A DNA stretch of 64,000 nt from Polyangiaceae bacterium (GCA_019637295.1 JAHBVX010000003.1:682001-746000), one strand, 5' to 3'; counted from the first letter of the stretch, positions 26,366-33,402 are shown. Notes: generated from the sequence alone by a model not told the origin. Numbers and translations are program-made.

Positions 26366-27895
26366 ATGCTGACGACTCTCCTCCCCTCGCTCACCCTCGC
26401 CGTCGCCGTCGCCTGGGCCCTGCTCGCCCGGCGCGCGGTCCTCCGGCGCCGCCGGTGGCGGGGGTTGGTGCGATGGGGGGACGCGCTCCGGCGCCGGCGG
26501 TTGTTGGCTCGAGCGCCGCTGCTGGAGCGCGCGGGGCAGCGGGAGGCGGGGCCGGTCGTGCTGCGGGGGGTCCTCCGGCAGCGGGGGCCTGGCGCCGGCG
26601 GTTGGGTGATGAGCGGAGAGGGGCGGACCCGGCGGGGGACGCCGCTGGCGGGGCGGCCGATTGGGGCCTCGGGGTCCGAGCTCCGGCGCGAGCACGGCCT
26701 CGAGCTCGAGGACGGGACGGTCGTCGCGCTCGCGCCGCCGCTGCGCGTGGTCGTCGGCAGCAAGCAGCAGTTCGGGAGCATCACGCTCCGGTGGCTGTAC
26801 GGCGGTGAGCGCGTGCTCGCGCTGGGGGTGCTTCGAGGCGAGGACCGGACGCGGGACTACCGCACGGGCACGGAGCAAGCCTGGACGCTCGAGCCCCTCG
26901 GCGACGCGGTGCTGCTCGCGTCGGAGCCTGCGGCGTCTGCTGCGGAGTCTGCGCGCGCGACGACCTCGGGTGAGCCCGCGGCCTCTCGGGACACGACCGC
27001 GAGAGGGTCGGACGGCGACACGACGGCGGGACCGGACGCGTCCCTCGGGCTGTCGGCGGCGTGCGTGGGGTGGGGAGCGCCGCGCTGGGCGGTGGTTGCG
27101 CTGCTCGCCGCGACGCTCGGCACCGCGCTGTGGCACGCCGCGAGTCGCGCGCAGCGATCGCGCGAGCAACGCTGTGCTGCAGAGCTCGCGTGCGAGCAGG
27201 CCGGGCTGTGCGGCGCGGTCTGGTCCGGGGGCGTGGTCGTGTGCGGGGCCACCCATGACGCGCACTGCGAGGCAGCGGCGGTGTGTCGTGAGCAGAATCG
27301 CTGTCGGGCCGTCGACGGCGTGTGCGCGCCGCTGGACTGCAAGCGGCCGTGCGAGACGAACGGCGCGTGCGTCCCCCAGGGCACGACCTGCGTCGCCGTC
27401 TCCGAGGAGGACTGCGGCCGGTCGTGGAACTGCGAGCACAGCGGGTTGTGCACGTTGCGCGGCGGTCGCTGCGTGCTCACGGCCGACGGCCGGCGGGACT
27501 GCTCGAACGACCCGGCGTGCGCGTACGGAGGCCTCTGCACCTCGACGCCCAAGGGCTGCCTGGCCGTGAGTCGTCAGGACTGCGAACGCTCGGAGGTCTG
27601 CAAGGAACGTGGGCGCTGCTCTCCCGACGCCTTCGGGATCTGCCGCGCCCTGTCCGACGCGGACTGCAAGGGCAGCCGCCTGTGCCGCGAGTGGGGCTTC
27701 TGCACCGCGGTAGAAGGCGGCTGCGCCCTGAGCCGCGACGACACCTGCGGCGCCTCCACCGAGTGTGACTACCGAGGCAAGTGCACAAAGGTGGGCAAGG
27801 ACTGCGTGCCCACGCGCAACGAGCACTGCGAGTCCGCGTCCATCTGCGTGACGAGCGAGCAGTGCAGAGTCGCCGACCAACAGTGCGTGAAGTAG
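26366..27895 (+). CDS. Single-pass membrane protein with nine four-Cys repeats
   Basis: A 509-residue protein I do not recognise. It starts with a hydrophobic helix (TLLPSLTLAVAVAWALLARRA), followed by a basic segment and a domain to about residue 185. A second hydrophobic helix lies near residues 241-260 (WAVVALLAATLGTALW). The remaining 250 residues are nine tandem repeats of about 27 residues with the pattern C-x(3-5)-C-x4-C-x(5-7)-C, often D-C-x4-x-C-x3-G-x-C-x5-G-x-C, giving 36 Cys. These would be disulfide-bonded modules if exported. The first half could sit in the cytoplasm or be a membrane-embedded sensor. The gene is flanked by hexamer arrays. Confidence 0.7.
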   Translation: MLTTLLPSLTLAVAVAWALLARRAVLRRRRWRGLVRWGDALRRRRLLARAPLLERAGQREAGPVVLRGVLRQRGPGAGGWVMSGEGRTRRGTPLAGRPIGASGSELRREHGLELEDGTVVALAPPLRVVVGSKQQFGSITLRWLYGGERVLALGVLRGEDRTRDYRTGTEQAWTLEPLGDAVLLASEPAASAAESARATTSGEPAASRDTTARGSDGDTTAGPDASLGLSAACVGWGAPRWAVVALLAATLGTALWHAASRAQRSREQRCAAELACEQAGLCGAVWSGGVVVCGATHDAHCEAAAVCREQNRCRAVDGVCAPLDCKRPCETNGACVPQGTTCVAVSEEDCGRSWNCEHSGLCTLRGGRCVLTADGRRDCSNDPACAYGGLCTSTPKGCLAVSRQDCERSEVCKERGRCSPDAFGICRALSDADCKGSRLCREWGFCTAVEGGCALSRDDTCGASTECDYRGKCTKVGKDCVPTRNEHCESASICVTSEQCRVADQQCVK

Positions 27896-27914
27896 TCCCC
27901 GTCCGCCACGGCCC

Positions 27915-28025
27915 CGCCCACGCCAACGCCCACGCAAACGCCAACGCTCCCACGCCCACGCCAACGCCATCCGCCAACGCCAACGCCAACGCCAACGCCA
28001 ACGCCAACGCCAACGCCAACGCCAG
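27915..28025. repeat. CGCNNN hexamer array with eight perfect CGCCAA units
   Basis: The array lies between the convergent ends of the Cys-rich gene and the four-helix-bundle gene. Units read CGCCCA, CGCCAA, CGCCCA, CGCAAA, CGCCAA, CGCTCC, a 2-base slip, CGCCCA, CGCCAA, CGCCAT, a 1-base slip, then eight perfect CGCCAA (27972-28019) and CGCCAG. The uniform block looks like recent slippage expansion. Confidence 0.85.
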
Positions 28026-28046
28026 CCCCCCCTCGCGCACTCCGCA

Positions 28047-28388
28047 TCAGCGTCGCGGCGGCCCTTGGGTGACGCGCACCAGCGTCCCAATCACCCGATT
28101 GAACGCCGCCACCCGCTCCGCCGACAGCGGCGGCAGGTAGCCCATGACCTCCGCGACTTCGAAGCACGCCTGCGCTTCCCGCAGCGACCCCAGCGCGCTC
28201 GAGTACCGCGCCCCGCGGTTGCGCCCCCGCGACTGCGATCCTTCCGCGACGTTCAGCGGCGCGCTCGCCAGCGCACGCCGACACTGCCGCGCCAGATCCG
28301 GCTCCCTGCGCTCGAGCTCGCGCACCAGCGGCATCACGTCCCGGATCAGCTCCAACAAGACCGAGTAAATTCGCAACATCGTGAACAC
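28047..28388 (-). CDS. Four-helix-bundle protein of the 23S rRNA intervening-sequence (S23) family
   Basis: A 113-residue, all-helical protein. It carries the family core SAPLNVAEGSQSRG, followed by RYSSALGSLREAQACFEVAEVMGYL, which match the conserved N-[IV]-AEG-x-x-R and A-x-GSLxE segments. Members were first found encoded in 23S rRNA intervening sequences, but most are free-standing genes of unknown role that form pentamers. The true start may be the second Met (28379). Its last codons (VTQGPPRR) are encoded by a half-copy of the GACCCA/TGGGTC-type element common around 31-33 kb. Neighbours give no clue to function. Confidence 0.8.
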   Translation of the reverse strand: MFTMLRIYSVLLELIRDVMPLVRELERREPDLARQCRRALASAPLNVAEGSQSRGRNRGARYSSALGSLREAQACFEVAEVMGYLPPLSAERVAAFNRVIGTLVRVTQGPPRR

Positions 28389-28576
28389 TCCTCACTCACT
28401 CACCCACCGCCCGCGCCCAGTGCGCGGCGGCCGCCGCCCGCCACCAGGCTCGCGCAGGCGCTGTCGAGGCTGCGCGAAGCGCACGGCGCGGAGCCACGCG
28501 CAGGCGCGAAGCGCCGAGCATGGCGAGCACCGCCCCGGCCTCGACCGCGCCGAGCAAGCCGGTACGATCGACAGAA

Positions 28577-28660
28577 GTGCCAGCGTCAGTGCCAGCGTCA
28601 GGGGCAGTGTCAGTGACAGCGTCAGCGTCAGGGGCAGTGACAGCGGCAGTGACAGTGTCA
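28577..28660. repeat. GNGNCA hexamer array, 14 units
   Basis: Fourteen consecutive 6-base units all fit G-N-G-N-C-A without a phase break: GTGCCA, GCGTCA, GTGCCA, GCGTCA, GGGGCA, GTGTCA, GTGACA and so on. It shares its consensus with the longer array at 30728-30943, and like that one it is followed at once by a CGCNNN array. Confidence 0.85.
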
Positions 28661-28663
28661 TCC

Positions 28664-28747
28664 CGCCCCCGCCCCCGCCCCCGCCCCCGCCCGCGCGAAC
28701 GCCCACGCCCACGCCCACGCCTACGCGAACGCCCACGCCCACGCCCG
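28664..28747. repeat. CGCNNN hexamer array, 14 units
   Basis: Fourteen units in unbroken 6-bp phase: four CGCCC[C/G], CGCGAA, three CGCCCA, CGCCTA, CGCGAA, two CGCCCA and CGCCCG, with one further CGCCCC at the start. It lies about 50 bp upstream of the gene at 28801. Confidence 0.85.
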
Positions 28748-28800
28748 ACCCACGAGTCGATGTGGACCACCCACGAACGGTGTAGTCTCCGCCCTCAGCG

Positions 28801-29373
28801 ATGCGTACCGTGAAGCCCACGAGCGGACTCGCCCTGCTGGCGCTGGTCGGGGCGGCCCTGCCCGCCGCGCCGGCGCGCGCGCAGAGCCCGCCGGTGGAGG
28901 CGCCGGACGAAGTCGCGTCGGGCCCGCAAATCGAGAGCGAGCACGAGTGGTACGGGCCCTCGGTGCTGGCGGTCTACGGCGCCGGCTACGGCGCGGTGGG
29001 GCTCGGCTGGCTCGGCAGACAGACGCGCTACGACGCTCTGCGCGTGGGCGGGACGGTGCTGCAGGGCGCAGGCGCGCTGACCATGCTCATCGTCGTTCCC
29101 GCGCTGCACTGGCAACACGATGAAGTGGGCAAGGGCTTCATCTCCCTCGGCGGACAGGTGGGCTCGGCCGCCCTCGGCGGCGTCATCGGCCGCGCGGCCT
29201 CGGACGGAGACACGGACTGGATGTTCCTGGGCGCCGCCATCGGGCACGCCTGCTTCGCGCTCGGGGACGGCTTGTTGCTGGCCCGTCGCGAGCGCGTCAT
29301 CTCGGTCCAGACCACGGCGCGCCTCGAGCTCGTGCCCATGGGCCTCGGCGCGGGGCTGCGCCTGTCCCACTGA
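28801..29373 (+). CDS. Exported or membrane protein of unknown function
   Basis: A 190-residue protein with a cleavable signal peptide (LALLALVGAALPAAPARAQS, cleavage likely after ARA). The mature part begins with an acidic Pro-rich stretch. It has three or four hydrophobic, Gly-rich segments (SVLAVYGAGYGAVGLGWLG, GALTMLIVVPALHW, LGGQVGSAALGGVIG, MFLGAAIGHACFALGDGLLL) and ends in a strand-like LELVPMGLGAGLRL, as seen at the C-terminus of small myxobacterial envelope proteins. No family is recognised. It stands alone between repeat arrays and the convergent aldo/keto reductase gene. Confidence 0.7.
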   Translation: MRTVKPTSGLALLALVGAALPAAPARAQSPPVEAPDEVASGPQIESEHEWYGPSVLAVYGAGYGAVGLGWLGRQTRYDALRVGGTVLQGAGALTMLIVVPALHWQHDEVGKGFISLGGQVGSAALGGVIGRAASDGDTDWMFLGAAIGHACFALGDGLLLARRERVISVQTTARLELVPMGLGAGLRLSH

Positions 29374-29452
29374 CGGCCCTCGCGACCCGGCGGCCTGCGC
29401 GGTAAGTCCTACCGCGGGCAAGTCGGACTCTGACTCGAAGCCGAAGATTCGC

Positions 29453-30634
29453 CTACACCAACACCCGCGCCGCGCGCTGCATGAGCGCGGGGATGTCGAC
29501 GCCGTGAGGGCAGGCCGCGGCGGCTCGGCTGAAGTCCACGCCCTCGAGCCGGCGGGCGGCGGCGGGTTGCTCGGCGAACACGCGCCGAGCCTTGCTCGGG
29601 TCGCCGTACGCGTCGTGGTAGGTCAGGCTGCGCAGCGTGCGCGAGACGCTCACGGGAGCGTCGATGGCCGAGCCGCACAGGTGATCGCAGCCGTGGCAGG
29701 CGTAGGGCCGAGTGACCTCCGCGTAGCGGCGTAGCGCGTCGCGCTCGAGCTGTCCGAGCTTTTGTCGGTCCACCGCGGCGCCGATGTTCTCTCGCAGCTG
29801 AGTCAGGTCGGTCATGTGGGAGACGGCGGCCGTGATGCGGGTGTCCTCCCACACGGCCTTGAGCACCGACTGGTACTTGTTCCACTTGCCGGTCTGCTCG
29901 AACTTGGTCCACGCATCGCGGAACCCCGCCTCCGCGCCCTGGGTCTTCATGGCGATGAGGCCCACGTTCGCCTTGTGCGCCGCGTCGATGGCGCGGTTCA
30001 GCTCCTTGTCGCCGTACTGGCGGAAATTGTAGCGAAACATGACGGCGTCCACCATCGAGCGCTGGGCCGCGGCGTGCAGCAGCTCGGGCACGTTGCCGTG
30101 GTGACAGGAGAAGCCGAAGAACTTGATCTTCCCCTCCTTCTTCAGCCGCTCCACCGTCTGGAGCAGCTCTTTGTCATCGAGCGGCGCGACTTCGTCGAGC
30201 TGGTGTAGGAAGTACAGATCGATCGACTTCACCTTCATGGTGTCGAGGCTGATGGCCACGTCCTGGGCGAAGCCCTTCGCGCTCCACTTCTCGGTCTTGG
30301 AGGTGATCCAGGTCTTGTCCCGCGCGCCGAGCTTGCGCAGCGTGCTGCCGGCGTCTCGCTCGGAGGTGCCGCCCGCGTATTTGCGCGCGGTGTCGATGTA
30401 GTTGGCGCCGTACTGCAGCGCGAGCTCGATGCGCCGGTCCATCCCCTTGAAGCCCATGCCCCCGCCCACGAGCAGGATGGGCACCGTCTGCTTCGTCTTG
30501 CCCAGCATGCGCCGCGGCACCTGCGGCAGCTTCTTCTGCGCCTGGGCGACCCCCGGGGCGAGCACCGCGCCCGCCGAGGCGACGGCAGAGAGCGTAAGCA
30601 AGTGGCGGCGGCTCAGGGCGCGCTGGTCGGTCAA
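29453..30634 (-). CDS. Tat-exported aldo/keto reductase with C-terminal Cys cluster
   Basis: I choose the TTG at 30634 because AGAGGAG lies just upstream and the protein then opens with a compact Tat signal (SRRHLLTLSAVASAGAVLAPGVAQA). The AKR barrel follows: GANYIDTARKYAGGTSE (catalytic Asp and Tyr), WITSKTEK (catalytic Lys), DLYFLHQLDE (His) and KFFGFSCHHGN. The tail beyond the barrel has CHGCDHLCG and, about 75 residues later, ACPHGVDIP, the Cys pattern of the ferredoxin-like extension found in some AKRs. Such enzymes reduce aldehydes or ketones with NAD(P)H. Export of a folded, cofactor-loaded enzyme fits the Tat route. Substrate unknown. Confidence 0.85.
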   Translation of the reverse strand: MTDQRALSRRHLLTLSAVASAGAVLAPGVAQAQKKLPQVPRRMLGKTKQTVPILLVGGGMGFKGMDRRIELALQYGANYIDTARKYAGGTSERDAGSTLRKLGARDKTWITSKTEKWSAKGFAQDVAISLDTMKVKSIDLYFLHQLDEVAPLDDKELLQTVERLKKEGKIKFFGFSCHHGNVPELLHAAAQRSMVDAVMFRYNFRQYGDKELNRAIDAAHKANVGLIAMKTQGAEAGFRDAWTKFEQTGKWNKYQSVLKAVWEDTRITAAVSHMTDLTQLRENIGAAVDRQKLGQLERDALRRYAEVTRPYACHGCDHLCGSAIDAPVSVSRTLRSLTYHDAYGDPSKARRVFAEQPAAARRLEGVDFSRAAAACPHGVDIPALMQRAARVLV

Positions 30635-30727
30635 CTCGGTCTCCTCTCGCAATGCATAGCGGCCGAACCCTACGTCTAGCACGCGATCTCCGGGTGACCA
30701 GGGGTGTTCGACTCCCACGCAGAGACC

Positions 30728-30943
30728 GTGACAGCGTCCGTGTCGGGGACTGCGTCCGTGTCGGGGACTGTGTCAGGGTCCGTGTCAGGGACTGCGTCCG
30801 TGTCGGGGACTGCGTCCGTGTCGGGGACTGTGTCAGGGTCCGTGTCAGGGACTGCGTCCGTGTCGGGGGCTGCGTCCGTGTCGGGGGCTGCGTCCGTGTC
30901 GGGGACTGCGTCCGTGTCGGCGCCAGTGGCGGGGTCAGTGACG
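30728..30943. repeat. GNGNCN hexamer array, 36 units with internal 60-bp duplication
   Basis: All 36 consecutive hexamers fit G-N-G-N-C-N with no phase break; the common ones are GCGTCC, GTGTCG, GGGACT, GTGTCA and GGGTCC. The ten units at 30734-30793 are repeated exactly at 30794-30853, so the array has grown by duplication of a 60-bp block as well as by single units and an 18-bp triplet (GCGTCC-GTGTCG-GGGACT). Confidence 0.9.
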
Positions 30944-30952
30944 AGCACCGAA

Positions 30953-31060
30953 CGCCAACGCGAACGCCCGCGCAAGCGCGCTCGCCCACGCGAACGCGCT
31001 CGCCCACGCCCGAGCCCACGCGAACGGGCTCGCCCACGCCCACGCGAACGCCTTCGTCGC
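30953..31060. repeat. CGCNNN hexamer array following the GNGNCN array
   Basis: Eighteen units in phase: CGCCAA, CGCGAA, CGCCCG, CGCAAG, CGCGCT, CGCCCA, CGCGAA, CGCGCT and so on, with two point-mutated units (AGCCCA, CGGGCT). It begins 9 bp after the GNGNCN array, the same order and orientation as at 28577-28747. Confidence 0.85.
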
Positions 31061-31076
31061 GTTCTCGCTCGCTCGC

Positions 31077-31133
31077 GACCCAACGTGGGGCGTCGTCGTC
31101 GCGCTCGCGCTCGCTCGCGACCCAACGTGGGTC
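31077..31133. repeat. Two copies of palindrome GACCCA-ACG-TGGGTC upstream of the HNH gene
   Basis: Copy one (31077-31091) has a single mismatch in its right arm (TGGGGC). Copy two (31119-31133) is a perfect 6+3+6 inverted repeat. Both sit in a larger direct repeat (CTCGCTCGCGACCCAACGTG) spaced 42 bp apart. The same palindrome, with a G in the centre, recurs inside the HNH gene. Confidence 0.8.
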
Positions 31134-31367
31134 GTCGGTCGTTGCGCTCTCGCGAAGAATGTCTCGCGCTCATGTCGATTTCGCTGGACAGCATTTTCGA
31201 CGCGCCGCGTGCACGCTCCGCAGGCGGATGTGGATGAGCGCTCTCCGAGCCCTGCGCGGCGCGCTGGCGCGCTCTCGCGCGCGCGGCGAGTTTCGAGGCG
31301 ATCACCCGCGCCCTCGCCGCGCAGCGCGCCGCTGAGAGGGCCAAGATTTCGCGTGCTATGCGAGGGC

Positions 31368-32951
31368 ATGCACGAGAGCCAGCACCAACGCCAACACCAG
31401 GGCCACTACCACCGCGACTACGAGCCGGCGCTGCCGACGCGCGAGCTCATCGAGCGCGTGCGTGCGCTGCTCACGGATCAGAGGCGGGCCGAGCGGCTGC
31501 TCTGCCGCTACCTGGCGGATCTGGCCGAGCGGGTCCGGGGCCGCAGCGATCCAGAGCTCGGCGCCTACGCGGACGAGCTGCATGCCGCGAGGTGCTGCTT
31601 TGGTTTGGGGGTCCGGCAGACGCGGGAACGGCTCCGGGTCGGGTTTGCGCTGCGCACGCTGCCCGCGATCGAGCGCGCGTTCGTCGAGGGTGACCTGTCG
31701 TACTCGCGGGTGCGCGAGGTGACGCGCGTGGCCACCACCGAGACGGAGCTTGCGTGGCTCGAGCTCGCGCAGCGGCTCGACATGCGCGCCCTCGAACGCC
31801 GGGTGGCGGGAGTAGAGGAGGCCGCGCGCATGGCGGCTGGAGCGAGTGCCGCGTCGGCCGCAGCGAGCGTGGGCGCAGCACCCGCGGCGAGTGTGAGCGC
31901 ATCGCCCGCGACGAGCGTCGGCGGGACGCTCGCACTGGGCGCGGGAGCGCGTGGCGACGGGCACGCTCGCGCCGAGTGGCGAACGCCGTCCTGCGTGCGG
32001 GTCACGGTCGAGCTCTCGGCGGAGGCGTGGGCGCTGCTCGAGCGGGCCATGCAGGGCGCGCGGGACGCCAGCGGCGGGGGCATGAGCGACGGCGACGCGC
32101 TGGAAGCGCTGGCGCGTGACGCGCTCGCGGAGCAGAGCCGCGGCTCGGACGCGGCGGAGCCGCGGCGCGCCGTCGTGCTCTACGAGTGCGCGCGGTGCCA
32201 GAGCAGCGAGCTCGATACCCGCGCCGGCGGCGTGGAGCTCGCGCCGGCCGCTGCCGCGGCGCTCGGCTGCGGCGCGCACGAGCACGACCTCCGAGTCACC
32301 GAGCGCGCGGCGGAGGCGACCAGCGCGACCCTGGGGAACGTGGAGCCACGCGGCGGTCCCATGCCGGCCGGCGTGCGTCGCGCGGTGCTCTTGCGAGATC
32401 GCGCGACCTGCCGCGTGCCCGGCTGCCATCGCCGGCGCTACGTGGACGTGCACCACCTGCGCGCGCAGTCGAGGGGTGGCGAGCACTCGCGGCGCAACTG
32501 CGTGTGTCTCTGCACCACGCACCACCTGCTGCTGCATGAGGGCAAGCTCCGCATCGAGGGCAACGCCGACGTCGCCGCCTCCCTGCGCTTCTTCGACGTC
32601 CACGGCGAGCTCACCGCGGCTCCGCTCGGGTGCCCGGTGACCCAAGGTGGGTCGTCGCCAGGCGCCGTGACCCAAGGTGGGTCGTGGGATGGCGCGGCGA
32701 AGCAGTGCGACGCCGTCACCCAAGGTGGGTCGTCGCCAGACGCCGTGACCCAAGGTGGGTCGTGGGGAGCGGAGGCCGGAGCGCGGTTGCTTCGGGTGAT
32801 GGCGCGGCGCGGCGGGTGGACGACGGACGGCCTCGTGGACGCGAGCGGGCTGCCGGTGCCTGCCGTGAGCGCGACGCTGGTCGCGCTTCAGCTCGAGGCG
32901 CGGGTGCGGGTGCGCCGGGGGTGCTTCGAGGTGGCAACTGGCCACGGGTAG
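31368..32951 (+). CDS. HNH endonuclease with DUF222-like N-terminal region
   Basis: The start is taken as the ATG at 31368; the frame is open to 31209, and a GTG at 31353 is also possible. The first 150 residues are helical (LIERVRALLTDQRRAERLLCRYLADL, VEGDLSYSRVREVTRVATTETE), as in DUF222/13E12-type HNH proteins. An Ala/Ser-rich linker follows. The HNH domain is RDRATCRVPGCHRRRYVDVHHLRAQSRGGE with NCVCLCTTHHLLLHEG, retaining the Cys pairs and the catalytic His. The tail contains four in-frame VTQGGS blocks encoded by palindromic repeats, then a helix-turn-helix-like end (LVDASGLPVPAVSATLVALQLE). It may be a mobile or host-defence nuclease. Confidence 0.85.
   Translation: MHESQHQRQHQGHYHRDYEPALPTRELIERVRALLTDQRRAERLLCRYLADLAERVRGRSDPELGAYADELHAARCCFGLGVRQTRERLRVGFALRTLPAIERAFVEGDLSYSRVREVTRVATTETELAWLELAQRLDMRALERRVAGVEEAARMAAGASAASAAASVGAAPAASVSASPATSVGGTLALGAGARGDGHARAEWRTPSCVRVTVELSAEAWALLERAMQGARDASGGGMSDGDALEALARDALAEQSRGSDAAEPRRAVVLYECARCQSSELDTRAGGVELAPAAAAALGCGAHEHDLRVTERAAEATSATLGNVEPRGGPMPAGVRRAVLLRDRATCRVPGCHRRRYVDVHHLRAQSRGGEHSRRNCVCLCTTHHLLLHEGKLRIEGNADVAASLRFFDVHGELTAAPLGCPVTQGGSSPGAVTQGGSWDGAAKQCDAVTQGGSSPDAVTQGGSWGAEAGARLLRVMARRGGWTTDGLVDASGLPVPAVSATLVALQLEARVRVRRGCFEVATGHG
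32639..32761 (+). repeat. Four palindromic GACCCAAGGTGGGTC units within the HNH coding sequence
   Basis: Units lie at 32639-32653, 32669-32683, 32717-32731 (CACCCA variant) and 32747-32761, spaced 30, 48 and 30 bp, so a 78-bp block is duplicated. All spacings are multiples of 6 and keep the frame, encoding VTQGGS each time. Each core is an inverted repeat GACCCA-AGG-TGGGTC. Confidence 0.85.
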
Positions 32952-32959
32952 CTGAACTG

Positions 32960-33075
32960 CCGTCTCGACTCCCGGTCCTTGCAAGCCGCTCGGGCAGGCG
33001 CTTGTCCCCAAGGTCGGCACCTGCAAACTCGGCCCCGACCGAGGCGGGATCCATCCGCGGATGGTACTTGGCCAT
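32960..33075 (-). pseudogene. Truncated N-terminus of an IS4-family transposase
   Basis: From the ATG at 33075 the minus strand reads MAKYHPRM, then SVGAEFAGADLGDKRLPERL. This closely follows the transposase DNA-binding motif at the N-terminus of IS4-type transposases (E-F-x-x-A-x-L-G-D-x-R-x-x-x-R-L). After about 38 codons the frame runs into the complement of the HNH gene and similarity ends, so the DDE catalytic domain is gone. No inverted terminal repeats or target duplication are apparent. Confidence 0.55.
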
Positions 33076-33163
33076 GGCGAAACGATAGCCGCGCTGTTGC
33101 TCCATGCCGACCCGCAGCCGCAAGTGATCGAAATGATCCAGGAACATATGACCACGGGTCAGA

Positions 33164-33292
33164 CGCGAACGCCGCCCAGCCCACGCGAACGCCCACGCCC
33201 ACGCCCACGCGAACGCCCCCGCCCAGGCCCACGCGAACGCGCCACGCCCACGCGAACGCCCACGCCCAGGCCCACGCGAACGCCCACGCCCA
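33164..33292. repeat. CGCNNN hexamer array with phase slips
   Basis: About 20 units, mostly CGCCCA and CGCGAA with CGCCCC and GGCCCA variants. They run in three phase blocks separated by slips of 1-2 bases (near 33182 and 33244). It lies 70 bp downstream of the transposase remnant and about 110 bp before the histidine kinase gene. Confidence 0.8.
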
Positions 33293-33402
33293 AGACTGTG
33301 ATTCCTACAATTGCTACACCCCACCTCGAGTTGCGCTGCCGTTTCGCACGCGCAGCCGCTGTCGCTTTCCACGGCGGCGAAACTGAGTCACCCTAGGATC
33401 GA

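Larger units (their letters stand above)
28389..28800. other. Divergent 412-bp gap holding composite hexamer arrays
   Basis: The gap separates the four-helix-bundle gene from a plus-strand exported-protein gene. The part from 28389 to about 28570 shows nothing I can name. The rest is a GNGNCA array followed directly by a CGCNNN array, both listed separately, then about 50 bp before the ATG at 28801. Reading frames here are low-complexity shadows. Confidence 0.6.
30635..31367. other. Repeat-filled 733-bp divergent region
   Basis: No credible gene lies between the aldo/keto reductase start and the HNH endonuclease start. The region holds a 36-unit GNGNCN array, a CGCNNN array and two copies of a 15-bp palindrome, all listed separately. 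The last 230 bp before the HNH gene are rich in CGCG and GCGC and show no clear promoter. The long open frames here result from the 6-bp periodicity. Confidence 0.6.
32952..33402. other. 451-bp gap with transposase remnant and hexamer array
   Basis: Between the HNH and histidine kinase genes lie a truncated IS4-like transposase start (minus strand) and a CGCNNN array, both listed separately. The 100 bp after the array up to the kinase start show no gene. AGGA at 33395-33398 could be its ribosome binding site. Confidence 0.5.

Noticed and set aside
25937-28090. Minus-strand open frame of 717 codons across the Cys-rich gene
   Set aside because: Its composition is Arg/Ala/Gly-rich shadow sequence opposite a well-patterned gene, and it runs through the CGCCAA array; no domain is visible.
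30680-30725. Plus-strand GTGTTCGACTCCC resembles the T-arm of a tRNA
   Set aside because: The flanking bases do not form a five-pair T-stem and there is no anticodon or acceptor arm upstream, which is coding sequence or its leader.
30704-31237. Open frames with SVSGT and RERPR repeats in the hexamer arrays
   Set aside because: The dipeptide periodicity is a direct result of the 6-bp DNA repeats, and comparable low-complexity frames are open on both strands.
26209-33292. Hexamer arrays as a CRISPR locus
   Set aside because: Units are 6 bp without spacers of constant length, and no cas genes are present.
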